A DNA stretch of 64,000 bases. Origin: Bacteriovoracaceae bacterium UBA4096 (GTDB taxonomy: Bacteria; Bdellovibrionota; Bacteriovoracia; Bacteriovoracales; Bacteriovoracaceae). Under the pieces are notes generated by a model that worked only from the letters and a program-made list of their open reading frames with translations, was not told the origin of the DNA and did not search any database. Both the position numbers and the translations under genes were made by a program. The stretch spans positions 15,627 through 79,626 of the forward strand of contig DFXY01000066.1 of assembly GCA_002381945.1 (NCBI GenBank), written 5' to 3'. This document shows, piece after piece, positions 1-8,486 of this stretch (the first letter of the stretch is position 1; each line of letters begins with the position of its first letter).

Positions 1-792
1 GTTCGTGACCGCTTAAAAACGATGGCGAGACAATCCCTGATTTTTGAAAAAGAGCACTACCCAAAAAGCTTAAATGAAGATGTGGCGTATGATGGGTTTG
101 AGACTTTTACTTATTCGCAGTACTCACCCTGTTACATCAGTACTCCAGTCGGCTGTCGCTCGATGTTCATCTATCACAACACTTTTTCCCCGCTTAATCG
201 AAAAGGTCGCATGACGGAAGAACAAAAGAAACGCAACCAAGACCTCATCATGAAGTATGGACTTTACCCTCAGAGTTCAGTCTTTGAAGAGAGTGTTTAC
301 ATCTTTAAACATTTATCAAGCATGGGTCCAGGGCGAACGCTTTATTCTGACGATCACAGATCCTATGATCGAGCTGTTCGAAGTATTGATTTTCGAATGG
401 AACACGTCACGATCAACTCCAAAATAAGGCGTGATCCATCCAATCCGCTGTTTCCAATCAATCGTCTGCATAATCTTTATCGCCATTTCTTTTCATCTCA
501 AAAAAGAGAAACCATCTCGTTTCAAAAGCATGAGGCGGCACTGATGGAGAAAGTTCAGCTAATGAAAATCTATCGCAACTTTATGAATCCTAAGTTTGTG
601 AAGAAAATAAAGTTTGATCCCAATGCCCATGAATGGTCTCCCGCGATGTATGTGGGAGTGGTCTCAAAGGTTCTTGATTTTGACGAAGTTTTTGGAATAC
701 GAAAGTTAAAAACCCAGATTAAGTTAGACGAGAAAGAGACCTGCTTTATGAACCGCGTTTACCCTTTCTCAAGACAAGTTATTTCTGCATAA
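1..792 (+). CDS. DDE-type transposase, C-terminal part (5' end outside window)
   Basis: The reading frame is open from base 1, so the gene starts upstream; the ATG at 22 is probably internal. Counting from that ATG, conserved pieces follow in the order expected for a transposase family common in deltaproteobacteria: an acidic YDGFE segment (D24), a KGRMTEEQKKR basic stretch, a SDDH segment (D110/D111), an RRDP-NPLF-NRLHNLYRH stretch, KRETISF (E163) and a C-terminal SPAMYVG segment. These acidic residues are the likely DDE triad. It would cut and join DNA for an insertion element. No terminal inverted repeat is visible downstream, so the element border cannot be set. A strong terminator follows at 797. 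It could be intact or an inactive remnant. Confidence 0.75.
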   Translation, partial: VRDRLKTMARQSLIFEKEHYPKSLNEDVAYDGFETFTYSQYSPCYISTPVGCRSMFIYHNTFSPLNRKGRMTEEQKKRNQDLIMKYGLYPQSSVFEESVYIFKHLSSMGPGRTLYSDDHRSYDRAVRSIDFRMEHVTINSKIRRDPSNPLFPINRLHNLYRHFFSSQKRETISFQKHEAALMEKVQLMKIYRNFMNPKFVKKIKFDPNAHEWSPAMYVGVVSKVLDFDEVFGIRKLKTQIKLDEKETCFMNRVYPFSRQVISA

Positions 793-796
793 ATGA

Positions 797-821
797 GAAA
801 GTCCCGACAAGCGGGACTTTC
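797..821 (+). terminator. Rho-independent terminator after the transposase
   Basis: A perfect 10-bp stem (797-806 with 812-821) with a 5-base loop is followed by TTTT on the plus strand. It lies between two convergent genes. On the minus strand the following bases are only weakly T-rich, so it mainly serves the transposase but may also stop the protease transcript. Confidence 0.85.
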
Positions 822-858
822 TTTTAACTTTTTTATCCTCAGTTGCCTGCGAACAATT

Positions 859-2088
859 TTAGAATCCCTTTCTTCCGAAGGTGCTGTACAGTTTCAGTTT
901 GTCTCTTCTTGGGTACTCGCATACATCATCACACGCCTTTAAAATTGCTTTTAATAAACCATGACTGATTGTAGAGGTGCTGGTCGTAAGATACTTCCTT
1001 GCCTGATAAACAACCTTATCTCCCACTTCTTCTCCAAGAGTTTCTCTAACATCCCAAAGTACGGAGAGCGTGAAATCGGCAGTGGCATAGCGGTTTGATT
1101 CATCCCAGTGACTATAAAGACGCTTTTCCTGAGTGTCTTTGGGAGCAGAGTTACTAAAACCGGATACTTTGCCGTAGATTTTGCGTTTTTTAGACTGTAC
1201 GGCGGCAAAGTAATCTGCCATGCCTTCGTTCACTGGAGTTGAGTGAGACATGGCCAGGTAATCACTCAAAATCAGGTGTGAATATTCGTGGTAGGCAATT
1301 TCCGGAATCATAGCTGTATCAAGATAATAGTATTTGTCTATGAATAGACTGTCAGCGTACTTCGATCCGTACATGATAACTTTCATCAGCGCGAAAGTTC
1401 CTGCGTAACGGATCAGGTCTTCATGCAGTGGTCTTGCTACATATGCTGGATAGAAAAACTGTTGCATTAAGCGCTGGTTAAACTGATTCTGCATGTAACT
1501 CAGAAGCGGTTGCTCCAAGGCCATTAATCCGACTGTTAAAGGATTTGGTCCCATTGGCCCCAGTTCTTTAGTGGAAATGACTTTTTTAGGTCTGAACCAA
1601 ATTTCATTGCCCCACTTATCCTGTCTTTCACCCGGGACCCAGGCCGGTGTTTCACCTTCTGGAACAGAAAGGGCATTATTATATTGAGGATTGCGGTTAT
1701 CGTGAGCAAAGTGTCCAAGTTCATCGTATTGGTTAAAGATATCAAGTCTCACTGTGACTTTAGGAAGGGTTTTGGCCTTCTCTGATTGTATCTGGTTTAC
1801 CCAAAAATCCCGGGCCTGATTTAAGTGATAATAGACATTGGCAGCTTTTAGCAACAAGAGTTCATCTTTCTCATCGAAAGAGACAGCTTCCTTATCTTTA
1901 CCTTTTACTACTTTAAAATATTTTCCATCAAAAGAATTGTTACTTTCAAGATCTGGCATTTCAACCTTTGTATAATAGGTCTTGTAAGAACCATCTTTTC
2001 GTAACAGAACCTTAAATGATGGTCCGACCTCTGCAAAAGCAGAACAGGCCATGAATGATATAAGTGCTAAGCCTAGTTTCATTTTCAT
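859..2088 (-). CDS. Secreted zinc metalloprotease-like protein (HEYSH)
   Basis: The protein has 409 residues with an N-terminal signal peptide ending near AFA (about residue 19). The motif HEYSH at residues 267-271 followed by NEGMAD at 287-292 is the HExxH plus downstream Glu arrangement of gluzincin zinc proteases, so H267, H271 and E288 are likely zinc ligands and E268 the catalytic base. The first 200 residues match nothing I recognise. An AAGGAGA ribosome site precedes the ATG. It sits 18 bases downstream of another secreted-protein gene and is probably in the same transcript. Role inferred: hydrolysis of periplasmic or external protein. The substrate is unknown. Confidence 0.75.
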   Translation of the reverse strand: MKMKLGLALISFMACSAFAEVGPSFKVLLRKDGSYKTYYTKVEMPDLESNNSFDGKYFKVVKGKDKEAVSFDEKDELLLLKAANVYYHLNQARDFWVNQIQSEKAKTLPKVTVRLDIFNQYDELGHFAHDNRNPQYNNALSVPEGETPAWVPGERQDKWGNEIWFRPKKVISTKELGPMGPNPLTVGLMALEQPLLSYMQNQFNQRLMQQFFYPAYVARPLHEDLIRYAGTFALMKVIMYGSKYADSLFIDKYYYLDTAMIPEIAYHEYSHLILSDYLAMSHSTPVNEGMADYFAAVQSKKRKIYGKVSGFSNSAPKDTQEKRLYSHWDESNRYATADFTLSVLWDVRETLGEEVGDKVVYQARKYLTTSTSTISHGLLKAILKACDDVCEYPRRDKLKLYSTFGRKGF

Positions 2089-2106
2089 ATAATTTTCTCC
2101 TTAAGT

Positions 2107-3459
2107 TTAAATTATGACGTTCCAGTTATCATCCGGATCAGCTTCAGGATCCCCATAAACATACTTACCTTGGGCAAAAACTAGTCCAATTGCACCAATG
2201 ATGTTCCAAGGAGGCGGAAGATAGAAAGTTGCTGTTCCTGCTAATGAGAAAGCGAAGTTCGCGTAAGTCTTCCACTTGGGAATTTTTGGATTCCAGAAAT
2301 CTTCAAACTTAAGGATATAATCCAGTTCTTCTGAGCGAATGTAGCCCGTCTCATAAGCCGCTGCGATCAGGTGAGAATACTCAAGGCCTGTTCCTTTGAA
2401 GGCATCTGAGCGCATGACTTCTGCCATATCTTTTCTCAGCATCTTAATAGCGGCTCGGTATTGTTCCATGGGAGAGAAAATATAAACTTGCGTTTCCCCA
2501 TTTGGGTCGTCGGTATATTGCCAGTTGAGTGTAACAAGACGGGAATCCATTCTTTTAGCAGTCTTCTCAATAATCTGGGCCAGCATCATCACCTGAGTGC
2601 TGTTATAAGTGGCGTAGAGATTTCCTCTTTGAGTTAGTCCTTGTTTCCTTGAAACATATTCGGCGGTAAAATCATTAGTGGCCTTTAGTTCCGGATTTTT
2701 AGTTAATTTATCTTTAGCGTTGTTAATGACATCAGCATAACGCTTAAAATAGATTGGCCAGGATAGAACTGAACGCTTTCTTAGAATTTCAAGCTTGTTG
2801 AAAACCTGAACGCTAATAACTCCCTTGGTAACCGCTTGATAGTTTAATTTTTGCATTTGGAAGTAGCGATCTTTTGGGCCATTCCACTTTATGTCCTGAG
2901 TTATATGATAATAAGTATCCAGAGAACATTTTTTTATATCATCCGGCCATGTCTTTACTGGAGCGTAAAGTTTTTCTAGATCAACGCCTGAGTTCTGTCT
3001 GGTATAAGTATTTCGTACATGCCCAGATAATCTGGTCTCTGAAGCTGCAGCTAGCTCAAAGCTGATTTTAGCTGAATCACGCATTAACTTATAAAGAATG
3101 TCGTCGATTAAATCATGCCTTCTTAGATAAGTGATGAAAGTGACCACTTCTTTTTCTGAGGTGATAATTTCATGCTTAATTGCATCAGTCTGCAGCCTGG
3201 CAATCAATCCTACTTCACAGTTGGTATCAATCCTCTCCATTTCATTGAAGGTTTCAGAGAGTGATTTGACTGCTCTTGCCTTCAGTTCTTCTTCTCCTAA
3301 TGGATGACCATGACTCCACTGATCCACTTGGGTTTCATCTTGTTTGCTTAACTCTCTTGAGAAAGCTTCCTTGTTATTGGCCAGTAAATTAACATCAAAG
3401 GCATTTGCGTTTGCAATGAGCACTATTGCCCAAACAATCAACACTACAAATTTTTTCAT
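2107..3459 (-). CDS. Secreted protein of unknown function
   Basis: This 450-residue protein has a clear signal peptide (MKKFVVLIVWAIVLIANANA). The mature part is mostly helical-looking and charged, with a hydrophobic stretch near the C-terminus (about residues 400-430, containing LPPPWNIIGAIG) and an acidic tail (PEADPDD). I recognise no domain. It is the first gene of a two-gene unit with the zinc protease 18 bases downstream, so it may be a partner, inhibitor or substrate of that enzyme. The promoter should lie in the 173-base gap above it, just after a terminator-like inverted repeat. Confidence 0.7.
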   Translation of the reverse strand: MKKFVVLIVWAIVLIANANAFDVNLLANNKEAFSRELSKQDETQVDQWSHGHPLGEEELKARAVKSLSETFNEMERIDTNCEVGLIARLQTDAIKHEIITSEKEVVTFITYLRRHDLIDDILYKLMRDSAKISFELAAASETRLSGHVRNTYTRQNSGVDLEKLYAPVKTWPDDIKKCSLDTYYHITQDIKWNGPKDRYFQMQKLNYQAVTKGVISVQVFNKLEILRKRSVLSWPIYFKRYADVINNAKDKLTKNPELKATNDFTAEYVSRKQGLTQRGNLYATYNSTQVMMLAQIIEKTAKRMDSRLVTLNWQYTDDPNGETQVYIFSPMEQYRAAIKMLRKDMAEVMRSDAFKGTGLEYSHLIAAAYETGYIRSEELDYILKFEDFWNPKIPKWKTYANFAFSLAGTATFYLPPPWNIIGAIGLVFAQGKYVYGDPEADPDDNWNVII

Positions 3460-3512
3460 TTTTCACCTCGCGAAAAGAAATTTGAAAGGGTTATGCCTTA
3501 GTGGATTGAAAA

Positions 3513-3575
3513 AATAATTCCGAGAAGCTTCATATTAAGCATCATTTTAAAGAATTTAGGTGCTTCGGAATTATT
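3513..3575 (-). terminator. Long-loop inverted repeat, terminator-like, downstream of the DCC gene
   Basis: The 11-bp arms 3513-3523 and 3565-3575 are perfect reverse complements. The pairing extends inwards by 3 bases after a 2-base bulge. The loop is about 35 bases. On the minus strand the second arm runs into a run of T, as in an intrinsic terminator. The loop is longer than usual, so a regulator site is an alternative. Confidence 0.5.
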
Positions 3576-3632
3576 CAGAGGGTTTTAGTCGGGAACTTTA
3601 AGAAGAGCTTAAAACATATTATGCAGTGAATT

Positions 3633-4034
3633 TCAGTTAACAAAACGTTGACGTTCTTCTTCTGAAGGAAGTCTACAGGTTTCTTTCTTTCCAAAAAGGC
3701 TGTAACGGTTTTCGGCCACCATATCGTAAACCTTATTTGACAAGGCCCGAGGAAGAATTTTTCCGAGGTTGATAACTTTCCAAATGCCTCCAATTTCACT
3801 CATCACTTTAATTACCGCTTCTGATTTTGTATGTAATTTTCCTTCAGAGAGTAAAACGACAGATTTAAGGTCCTGAGTCATTCCTGGCGGTAGGTGTGTT
3901 TTGGCGAATTCACTTTGAAGTGGTGAGAAAAGAAATCTCTTCTTGTGATCTATCGACATGATAAAATCCACAAACCCATTGCAGAGTCCACACACGCCAT
4001 CAAAAAAAATAATTGGTTGATCTTTTATATTCAT
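3633..4034 (-). CDS. DCC-family thiol oxidoreductase-like protein (DUF393)
   Basis: This 133-residue protein opens with FFDGVCGLCNGFV at residues 10-22, the DxxCxxC signature of the DCC (DUF393) family, with D12, C15 and C18. Length is normal for the family. Members are small thioredoxin-like proteins, and the CxxC pair suggests thiol-disulfide chemistry, but physiological substrates are poorly known. There is no signal peptide, so it should act in the cytoplasm. It is transcribed alone, divergent from the Hpt-like gene, and followed by a terminator-like inverted repeat. Confidence 0.85.
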   Translation of the reverse strand: MNIKDQPIIFFDGVCGLCNGFVDFIMSIDHKKRFLFSPLQSEFAKTHLPPGMTQDLKSVVLLSEGKLHTKSEAVIKVMSEIGGIWKVINLGKILPRALSNKVYDMVAENRYSLFGKKETCRLPSEEERQRFVN

Positions 4035-4169
4035 GTGGCTTTTTTAATTCTTTTTGAGGGAAAAGTCAGGGCATATGAGTCAATTATGTTCCTTAATTTT
4101 GGCCTCGCCCTATTGTTTATAATCCCATGTACGTTATTATTTAGCATAGCTTAATTCAAAGAAGGCAAT

Positions 4170-4604
4170 ATGTTAGACGACAAAAATAATGAAATTGACC
4201 AGGAGCTTTTAGCAGCTTTTGTGGAAGAATCTTTTGAGGTTCTGGAAAGCCTTAAAAGTTTGATGGAAAACTTCAAAAGCCCTTTAGATAATTTATGTTT
4301 TGAACAGTTTGGCCAACAAGTGGATCGGATAATGGGTGCCGCATATACCTTATCCCTTGGTGAGCTTGGTGATCTTGCTAAACTTGGAAAAGAACTAGGT
4401 TATAAGTCCAGCCAGGTTAAAGAAATCGGGAAACTACTTGCCGTTCAAAGCCTTCTTTCGCAATTAATTAAATCAATTGAGATTATCCTGATTGGTTATC
4501 AGAAGAATCAAAAACCGGTTGCGGAGGATGTTTCGCTTCTATTGAATCGACTTACTGGTGCCAGCAATCAGTTGGGTGATCTCAGAATATCCGTCAAAGT
4601 TTGA
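4170..4604 (+). CDS. Hpt-like four-helix protein lacking any histidine
   Basis: The 144-residue protein begins with a short acidic lead and a segment (ELLAAFVEESFEVLESL) typical of helix 1 in Hpt or CheA-P1 domains. The segment RIMGAAYTLSLGELGDLAK at about residues 53-71 resembles the H-x-[IL]-K-G-x-[AS]-x-x-[LI]-G helix of Hpt domains, but the phospho-accepting His is absent. The whole protein contains no His. A phosphotransfer role is therefore unlikely, and a binding or decoy role is more plausible. It is followed within a few bases by the DUF6624-like gene. The Hpt assignment is by pattern only. Confidence 0.55.
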   Translation: MLDDKNNEIDQELLAAFVEESFEVLESLKSLMENFKSPLDNLCFEQFGQQVDRIMGAAYTLSLGELGDLAKLGKELGYKSSQVKEIGKLLAVQSLLSQLIKSIEIILIGYQKNQKPVAEDVSLLLNRLTGASNQLGDLRISVKV

Positions 4605-4606
4605 TT

Positions 4607-5188
4607 ATGATTGATCCAGTCTGGGAAGAAAAACTTAAGTTCCTGGTAGATCAAGATCATCAAATGAGAGAGGTACTACTTCAGCGCGGGATCCTTTCAG
4701 ATACCTATCATCCGGAACTCGAAAAGATTCATCTGGCAAACGCCCATAAACTTGCCGCTTTCATTGAAAAAATGGGATTTCCTGTTTTAAGTAATGCCGG
4801 AGAAAAAGGCGTTCGTTTAGCATGGCTTATTATCCAACATGCCATATCCTGGCCTGATTTTATGAGAGAGTCTCTAGTGCAGATGAGATTAGCAGCTGCC
4901 CAAAATGATTATATTTTGGAGCTGCTGGCCTATACAGATGACAGGATTGCTTATTTTGAAGGCAGGCCCCAGCTTTACGGAACAAACATGGACTGGATAG
5001 AAGGGGAGCTTAGGCCTACACCAATTGAAGATGTAGGTCGTTTGGACGCCAGAAGAAAATCTTTAGGGCTTCCACCTGTTTTGCAAACTCCATTTTTTCC
5101 TGCAATTGAGCGACCTCCTAAAGACCCAGTCAAAAAGAAACGGGAATTTGAGGCTTGGCTCATTCGAGTTGGTTGGAGAAATCCATAA
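4607..5188 (+). CDS. DUF6624-like protein
   Basis: This 193-residue cytoplasmic protein has a WLIIQHAISWPDFM segment and, later, LAYTDDRIAYFEGRPQLYGT. These resemble the repeated landmarks (LLVQHAD..P.. and LLxDRIxxxxGxPQxYGTQ) of the DUF6624 family, whose function is unknown. I chose the ATG at 4607, two bases after the upstream stop codon (4602-4604). A TTG at 4601 would give an overlapping start; neither has a good ribosome site, which fits translational coupling to the Hpt-like gene. A Pro/Lys-rich tail ends in GWRNP. Confidence 0.6.
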   Translation: MIDPVWEEKLKFLVDQDHQMREVLLQRGILSDTYHPELEKIHLANAHKLAAFIEKMGFPVLSNAGEKGVRLAWLIIQHAISWPDFMRESLVQMRLAAAQNDYILELLAYTDDRIAYFEGRPQLYGTNMDWIEGELRPTPIEDVGRLDARRKSLGLPPVLQTPFFPAIERPPKDPVKKKREFEAWLIRVGWRNP

Positions 5189-5264
5189 CTCTTTGATTTC
5201 TTAGCTCTGTATTTTTTACTTCGCTTGTCTCGCTCGATCCAAAGAATGCTATATTCCACAACCT

Positions 5265-6911
5265 ATGAAATGCATCTATCTATTACTGGCAATACTCTTT
5301 AGTCCTTATTCGTTGGCAAAAATGCAACAGGATATTGTTTTTAAAACGCGTTTTGATCTGGAATCTTCCGAGGCATTTATAGATCAGCTCCGTATCTTTC
5401 TTGAAAATAATAATTTTGGTGATCCCTATTCTCAAAAATTTTCTAGGCCAGTTATCATTGATCTTGCAAAAGCTATTGGTGAAACACCTATCAGTACTCA
5501 GAGATGGGTTAATGACTTGCAAAATATTTTAAAGATTCGGATTTTTGAATCCAATTACCGATTGGTGATTGAAAATTTAGGATATTCAGTTCAGCACTTT
5601 AATTCAGAATTTAAACCAGGAAAGTCATTTGAAGATCGGGTTGAGTATGTCACGGTCAATTATGTTAAGGGTCTCCATCTCTTTGCCGAAAAACTGGCTT
5701 TTGAAGTTGAATTAAAACAAAATAATTCTCCTCATCCCATCATCTTTGAAGTTGAAATCCTGGAACCAGAATTTTTAGTCGATCCAGAGGTTACGGCCGA
5801 GACATCAATGGGATGGTCAACGGCCATTCTGCCGGAAAATATTCTCCTCTCTTTAGAATCAGTCGATATTAGAAAGATTATGGAAGCCGTGGTAAAAAAT
5901 CCGGATTTAATTAATCTTCGATATTCCGATATCATTATTCCAGAAGTATCAGTAAGAGTGGGTCATAAAACGGTAACTTTTGATAAGAAGAAAATCAAAA
6001 CATTCCTGGTAAGTCGACAGGATGAAATGAAACGAGGGATTCTTGATTTACTGAATGTAAAGATGAATGATCGGTTTTCTAATGTGATCAAAAATAAAAG
6101 TAAGCGACTTCTTTTGCCACGAACTCTAAATCTTAAGAGTGAAGTCAGCGGTATGCTGGACCTTCAAAAGATGGAAGTCAACAATACCGGAATCGTACAA
6201 TTTGATATTGATGGGCTTTTTTGTGACTCTAATAACATACTGACAGTTTGTTCGGATAATGAAATTCAGGCCAAGAAAAGACGGACGATCACTTTTGATA
6301 ACTATGAAAGATCCCTACGAGGAATGAACCGTAGTCTCATTGAACGGCAAACGAATCTTTCTTTAAGTGTAAGTGAAAATTTTCTCAATCAAATGGTTGA
6401 AGCAACGATTAAGACGGGCCTTTGGGATGGACCGTTACAAGAAAAAAATCTGCGCTTAGGTCCCGAGAAAGCTTTCGTTCTGGCCGATCAAAAGGGAGAG
6501 CTATTTTCTCTATATATGGATGTCATTCATAAACTTCCTAGAAGCCAGAGAATCCTGGTAGGGCGATCAGAACTCAGATTCCCCATAAAATTCATGATTG
6601 CTTTAAAAATTGAGGAAGTTGCTGGGATCCCGCATTTCTTCATAAAAGTAAAGGAAGTCGCCACAGACCATAAACTATTATTGGAAGGTATACCGGAGTA
6701 TGGTTTGCCCTCAATCTTGAAAGAAGTCCGTTTCAAGAATAAAGTCCTGAAAACTATCATGAACGATGTTAACTCTTTTAAAGAGAAGATATTGGTCGAT
6801 TTTGAACTAAAAGACCTCAAAGGAACCTACTTGCATGACCTGAAGTTTCAATCAGATGGTCTGGGTAGAGGATCCGCCACAATTGGTTTTAAAAATAAAG
6901 GAATAAAATGA
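5265..6911 (+). CDS. Secreted protein, possible tubular lipid-binding (BPI-like) fold
   Basis: This 548-residue protein has a signal peptide (cleavage near SLAK, residue 19). The segment LSLSVSENFLNQMVEATIKTG at about residues 364-384 resembles the 'S.s.dflN..l.alyk.G' landmark that begins the second half of BPI/TULIP lipid-binding proteins. The alternation of amphipathic strands is compatible with such a fold. This is inference from one motif. It would act in the periplasm or outside the cell. No ribosome site is seen, but a TATATT box lies 10 bases before the ATG, suggesting a very short leader. It overlaps the next small secreted gene by four bases (ATGA). Confidence 0.6.
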   Translation: MKCIYLLLAILFSPYSLAKMQQDIVFKTRFDLESSEAFIDQLRIFLENNNFGDPYSQKFSRPVIIDLAKAIGETPISTQRWVNDLQNILKIRIFESNYRLVIENLGYSVQHFNSEFKPGKSFEDRVEYVTVNYVKGLHLFAEKLAFEVELKQNNSPHPIIFEVEILEPEFLVDPEVTAETSMGWSTAILPENILLSLESVDIRKIMEAVVKNPDLINLRYSDIIIPEVSVRVGHKTVTFDKKKIKTFLVSRQDEMKRGILDLLNVKMNDRFSNVIKNKSKRLLLPRTLNLKSEVSGMLDLQKMEVNNTGIVQFDIDGLFCDSNNILTVCSDNEIQAKKRRTITFDNYERSLRGMNRSLIERQTNLSLSVSENFLNQMVEATIKTGLWDGPLQEKNLRLGPEKAFVLADQKGELFSLYMDVIHKLPRSQRILVGRSELRFPIKFMIALKIEEVAGIPHFFIKVKEVATDHKLLLEGIPEYGLPSILKEVRFKNKVLKTIMNDVNSFKEKILVDFELKDLKGTYLHDLKFQSDGLGRGSATIGFKNKGIK

Positions 6912-7210
6912 AAACGCTTTTTATTGCACTAACTCTGTTGTTCTCTCTTTCTGCTTTTTCTGCCACCCGGATACATTGTGAAGCCGAAGGGAACCGTTTT
7001 ATTATTGAGAGTTCATCTCCTTCTGATTTACGGGTCACGTTTAAGAATGAAACTGTCCGTGCTGACGGCTACCTTGGCAGTGATGAAGTGGATTTAGTGG
7101 CCAGATTTAACTCAATCGGTGAGATGACCCTCTTTGCCAAAGTAGGGAAAGTTTCTTCTGATAGTTATATCTTTATGATGGGCCGAAAATTATCAGTGGT
7201 CTGCCGTTAA
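6908..7210 (+). CDS. Small secreted protein of unknown function
   Basis: This 100-residue protein has a signal peptide (MKTLFIALTLLFSLSAFSA) and a short beta-rich mature part of about 80 residues with two cysteines (near residues 24 and 99) that could form a disulfide. It overlaps the end of the TULIP-like gene by four bases, so the two are translationally coupled and likely work in the same compartment. I do not recognise a family. The size and strand pattern would suit a small periplasmic beta-sandwich. Confidence 0.65.
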   Translation: MKTLFIALTLLFSLSAFSATRIHCEAEGNRFIIESSSPSDLRVTFKNETVRADGYLGSDEVDLVARFNSIGEMTLFAKVGKVSSDSYIFMMGRKLSVVCR

Positions 7211-7265
7211 TTTGATTCACTAACTTCTCCTCGTCGATTAAACTAAGCGGGTTAAAGGAGATTCT

Positions 7266-8486
7266 ATGACCCGTATTACCGTTTTACCCGCAGAGCAATT
7301 GGCCGAGCTTAAGAGGGGAGCTTTTGAAATTCTTCCAGAGGAAGAGTTGCTGAAAAAGCTTACGAAGTCATATGAAAAACAAAAACCATTAATTGTAAAA
7401 TTTGGGGCCGATCCTTCCAGACCTGATATTCACCTGGGTCATACTGTGGTCTTGCAGAAACTGCGTTTACTCCAGGATTTTGGCCATGAGATTTATTTTC
7501 TTATTGGTGACTATACCGCCCAGATCGGCGATCCAACCGGGAAAAATAAGACTCGCCCGATACTGACAGCTGAAGATGTTTTGGAAAATGCCAAGACATA
7601 TCAGGAGCAAGTCGGAAAAATTCTTGATATGGCGAAGACCCATGTGGTTTTTAATAAAGACTGGCTAGGAAAGTTCTCAGGACTTGATCTGATCCAATTG
7701 ATGAGCAAGGCAACAGTAGGTGCCATTTTACAAAGAGATGATTTCTCCAAACGATATACAAATTCAGAAGCGATTTACCTTCATGAAATGGTTTATCCAG
7801 TTTTGCAAGGATATGACTCTGTTCATTTGAAAGCTGACCTTGAACTAGGTGGAACTGATCAGACCTTCAATCTCATGATGGGTCGGCAGTTGCAGTATGC
7901 CTATAATCAGGAAGCCCAATGTATCCTCACAATGCCTTTGATCGAGGGGACTGATGGAGTTAATAAGATGTCCAAGTCGATGGATAACTACATCGCCTTG
8001 ACGGATACTCCGACCAATATGTTTGGTAAGTTGATGTCGATCTCTGATGACCTCATGAAAAAATACTATCTTCTTCTTTGCCGTAAACCTGCAGTGGAAG
8101 TTGATGCCATGATCACTGGTCTAACGGTTGGCACTATCCATCCGATGGAAGCGAAGAAGGCCCTCGCTTCTGAAATTACCGGCTACTATCACGGTGAAGC
8201 CGCGGGCCGGGAAGAGCGTGAAAAATTTGAGGCCCGTTTTTCCAAAAAACAGGTACCGGATGATATTCAAACCATCGCTCGTCCTGCTGGTACAATTGCC
8301 TTGTTGGATTTTTTCCTGGAGTTAGGCCTTATTAAGTCTAAATCTGATGGGCGAAGACTCATTCAACAAAATGCTGTGAAAGTAAATTTTGAAAACCATT
8401 CTACTGACACTTTGAATCTTGAGAAAGGTCAGGAGTTGATATTAAAAATTGGTAAGCTTCGAATGGTTAAACTAATCGGCGAGTAA
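7266..8486 (+). CDS. tyrS: Tyrosyl-tRNA synthetase
   Basis: The 406-residue enzyme charges tRNA-Tyr with tyrosine using ATP in the cytoplasm. The class I signatures are present: HLGH at residues 56-59 and KMSKS at 233-237, plus the FGADPS lead and the GGTDQ loop near 194-198. A C-terminal S4 RNA-binding domain covers about residues 340-406 (RRLIQQNAVKVN). Length and sequence fit the second bacterial TyrRS subclass (about 400 residues) rather than the E. coli K-12 type. A good ribosome site (AAAGGAG) precedes the ATG. The stop codon directly abuts the convergent deoC gene. Confidence 0.95.
   Translation: MTRITVLPAEQLAELKRGAFEILPEEELLKKLTKSYEKQKPLIVKFGADPSRPDIHLGHTVVLQKLRLLQDFGHEIYFLIGDYTAQIGDPTGKNKTRPILTAEDVLENAKTYQEQVGKILDMAKTHVVFNKDWLGKFSGLDLIQLMSKATVGAILQRDDFSKRYTNSEAIYLHEMVYPVLQGYDSVHLKADLELGGTDQTFNLMMGRQLQYAYNQEAQCILTMPLIEGTDGVNKMSKSMDNYIALTDTPTNMFGKLMSISDDLMKKYYLLLCRKPAVEVDAMITGLTVGTIHPMEAKKALASEITGYYHGEAAGREEREKFEARFSKKQVPDDIQTIARPAGTIALLDFFLELGLIKSKSDGRRLIQQNAVKVNFENHSTDTLNLEKGQELILKIGKLRMVKLIGE

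Noticed and set aside
3945..4154. 69-codon plus-strand frame with a hydrophobic C-terminal half
   Set aside because: It lies mostly antisense to the DCC gene, has no ribosome site, and ends just before the Hpt-like gene; more likely a shadow.
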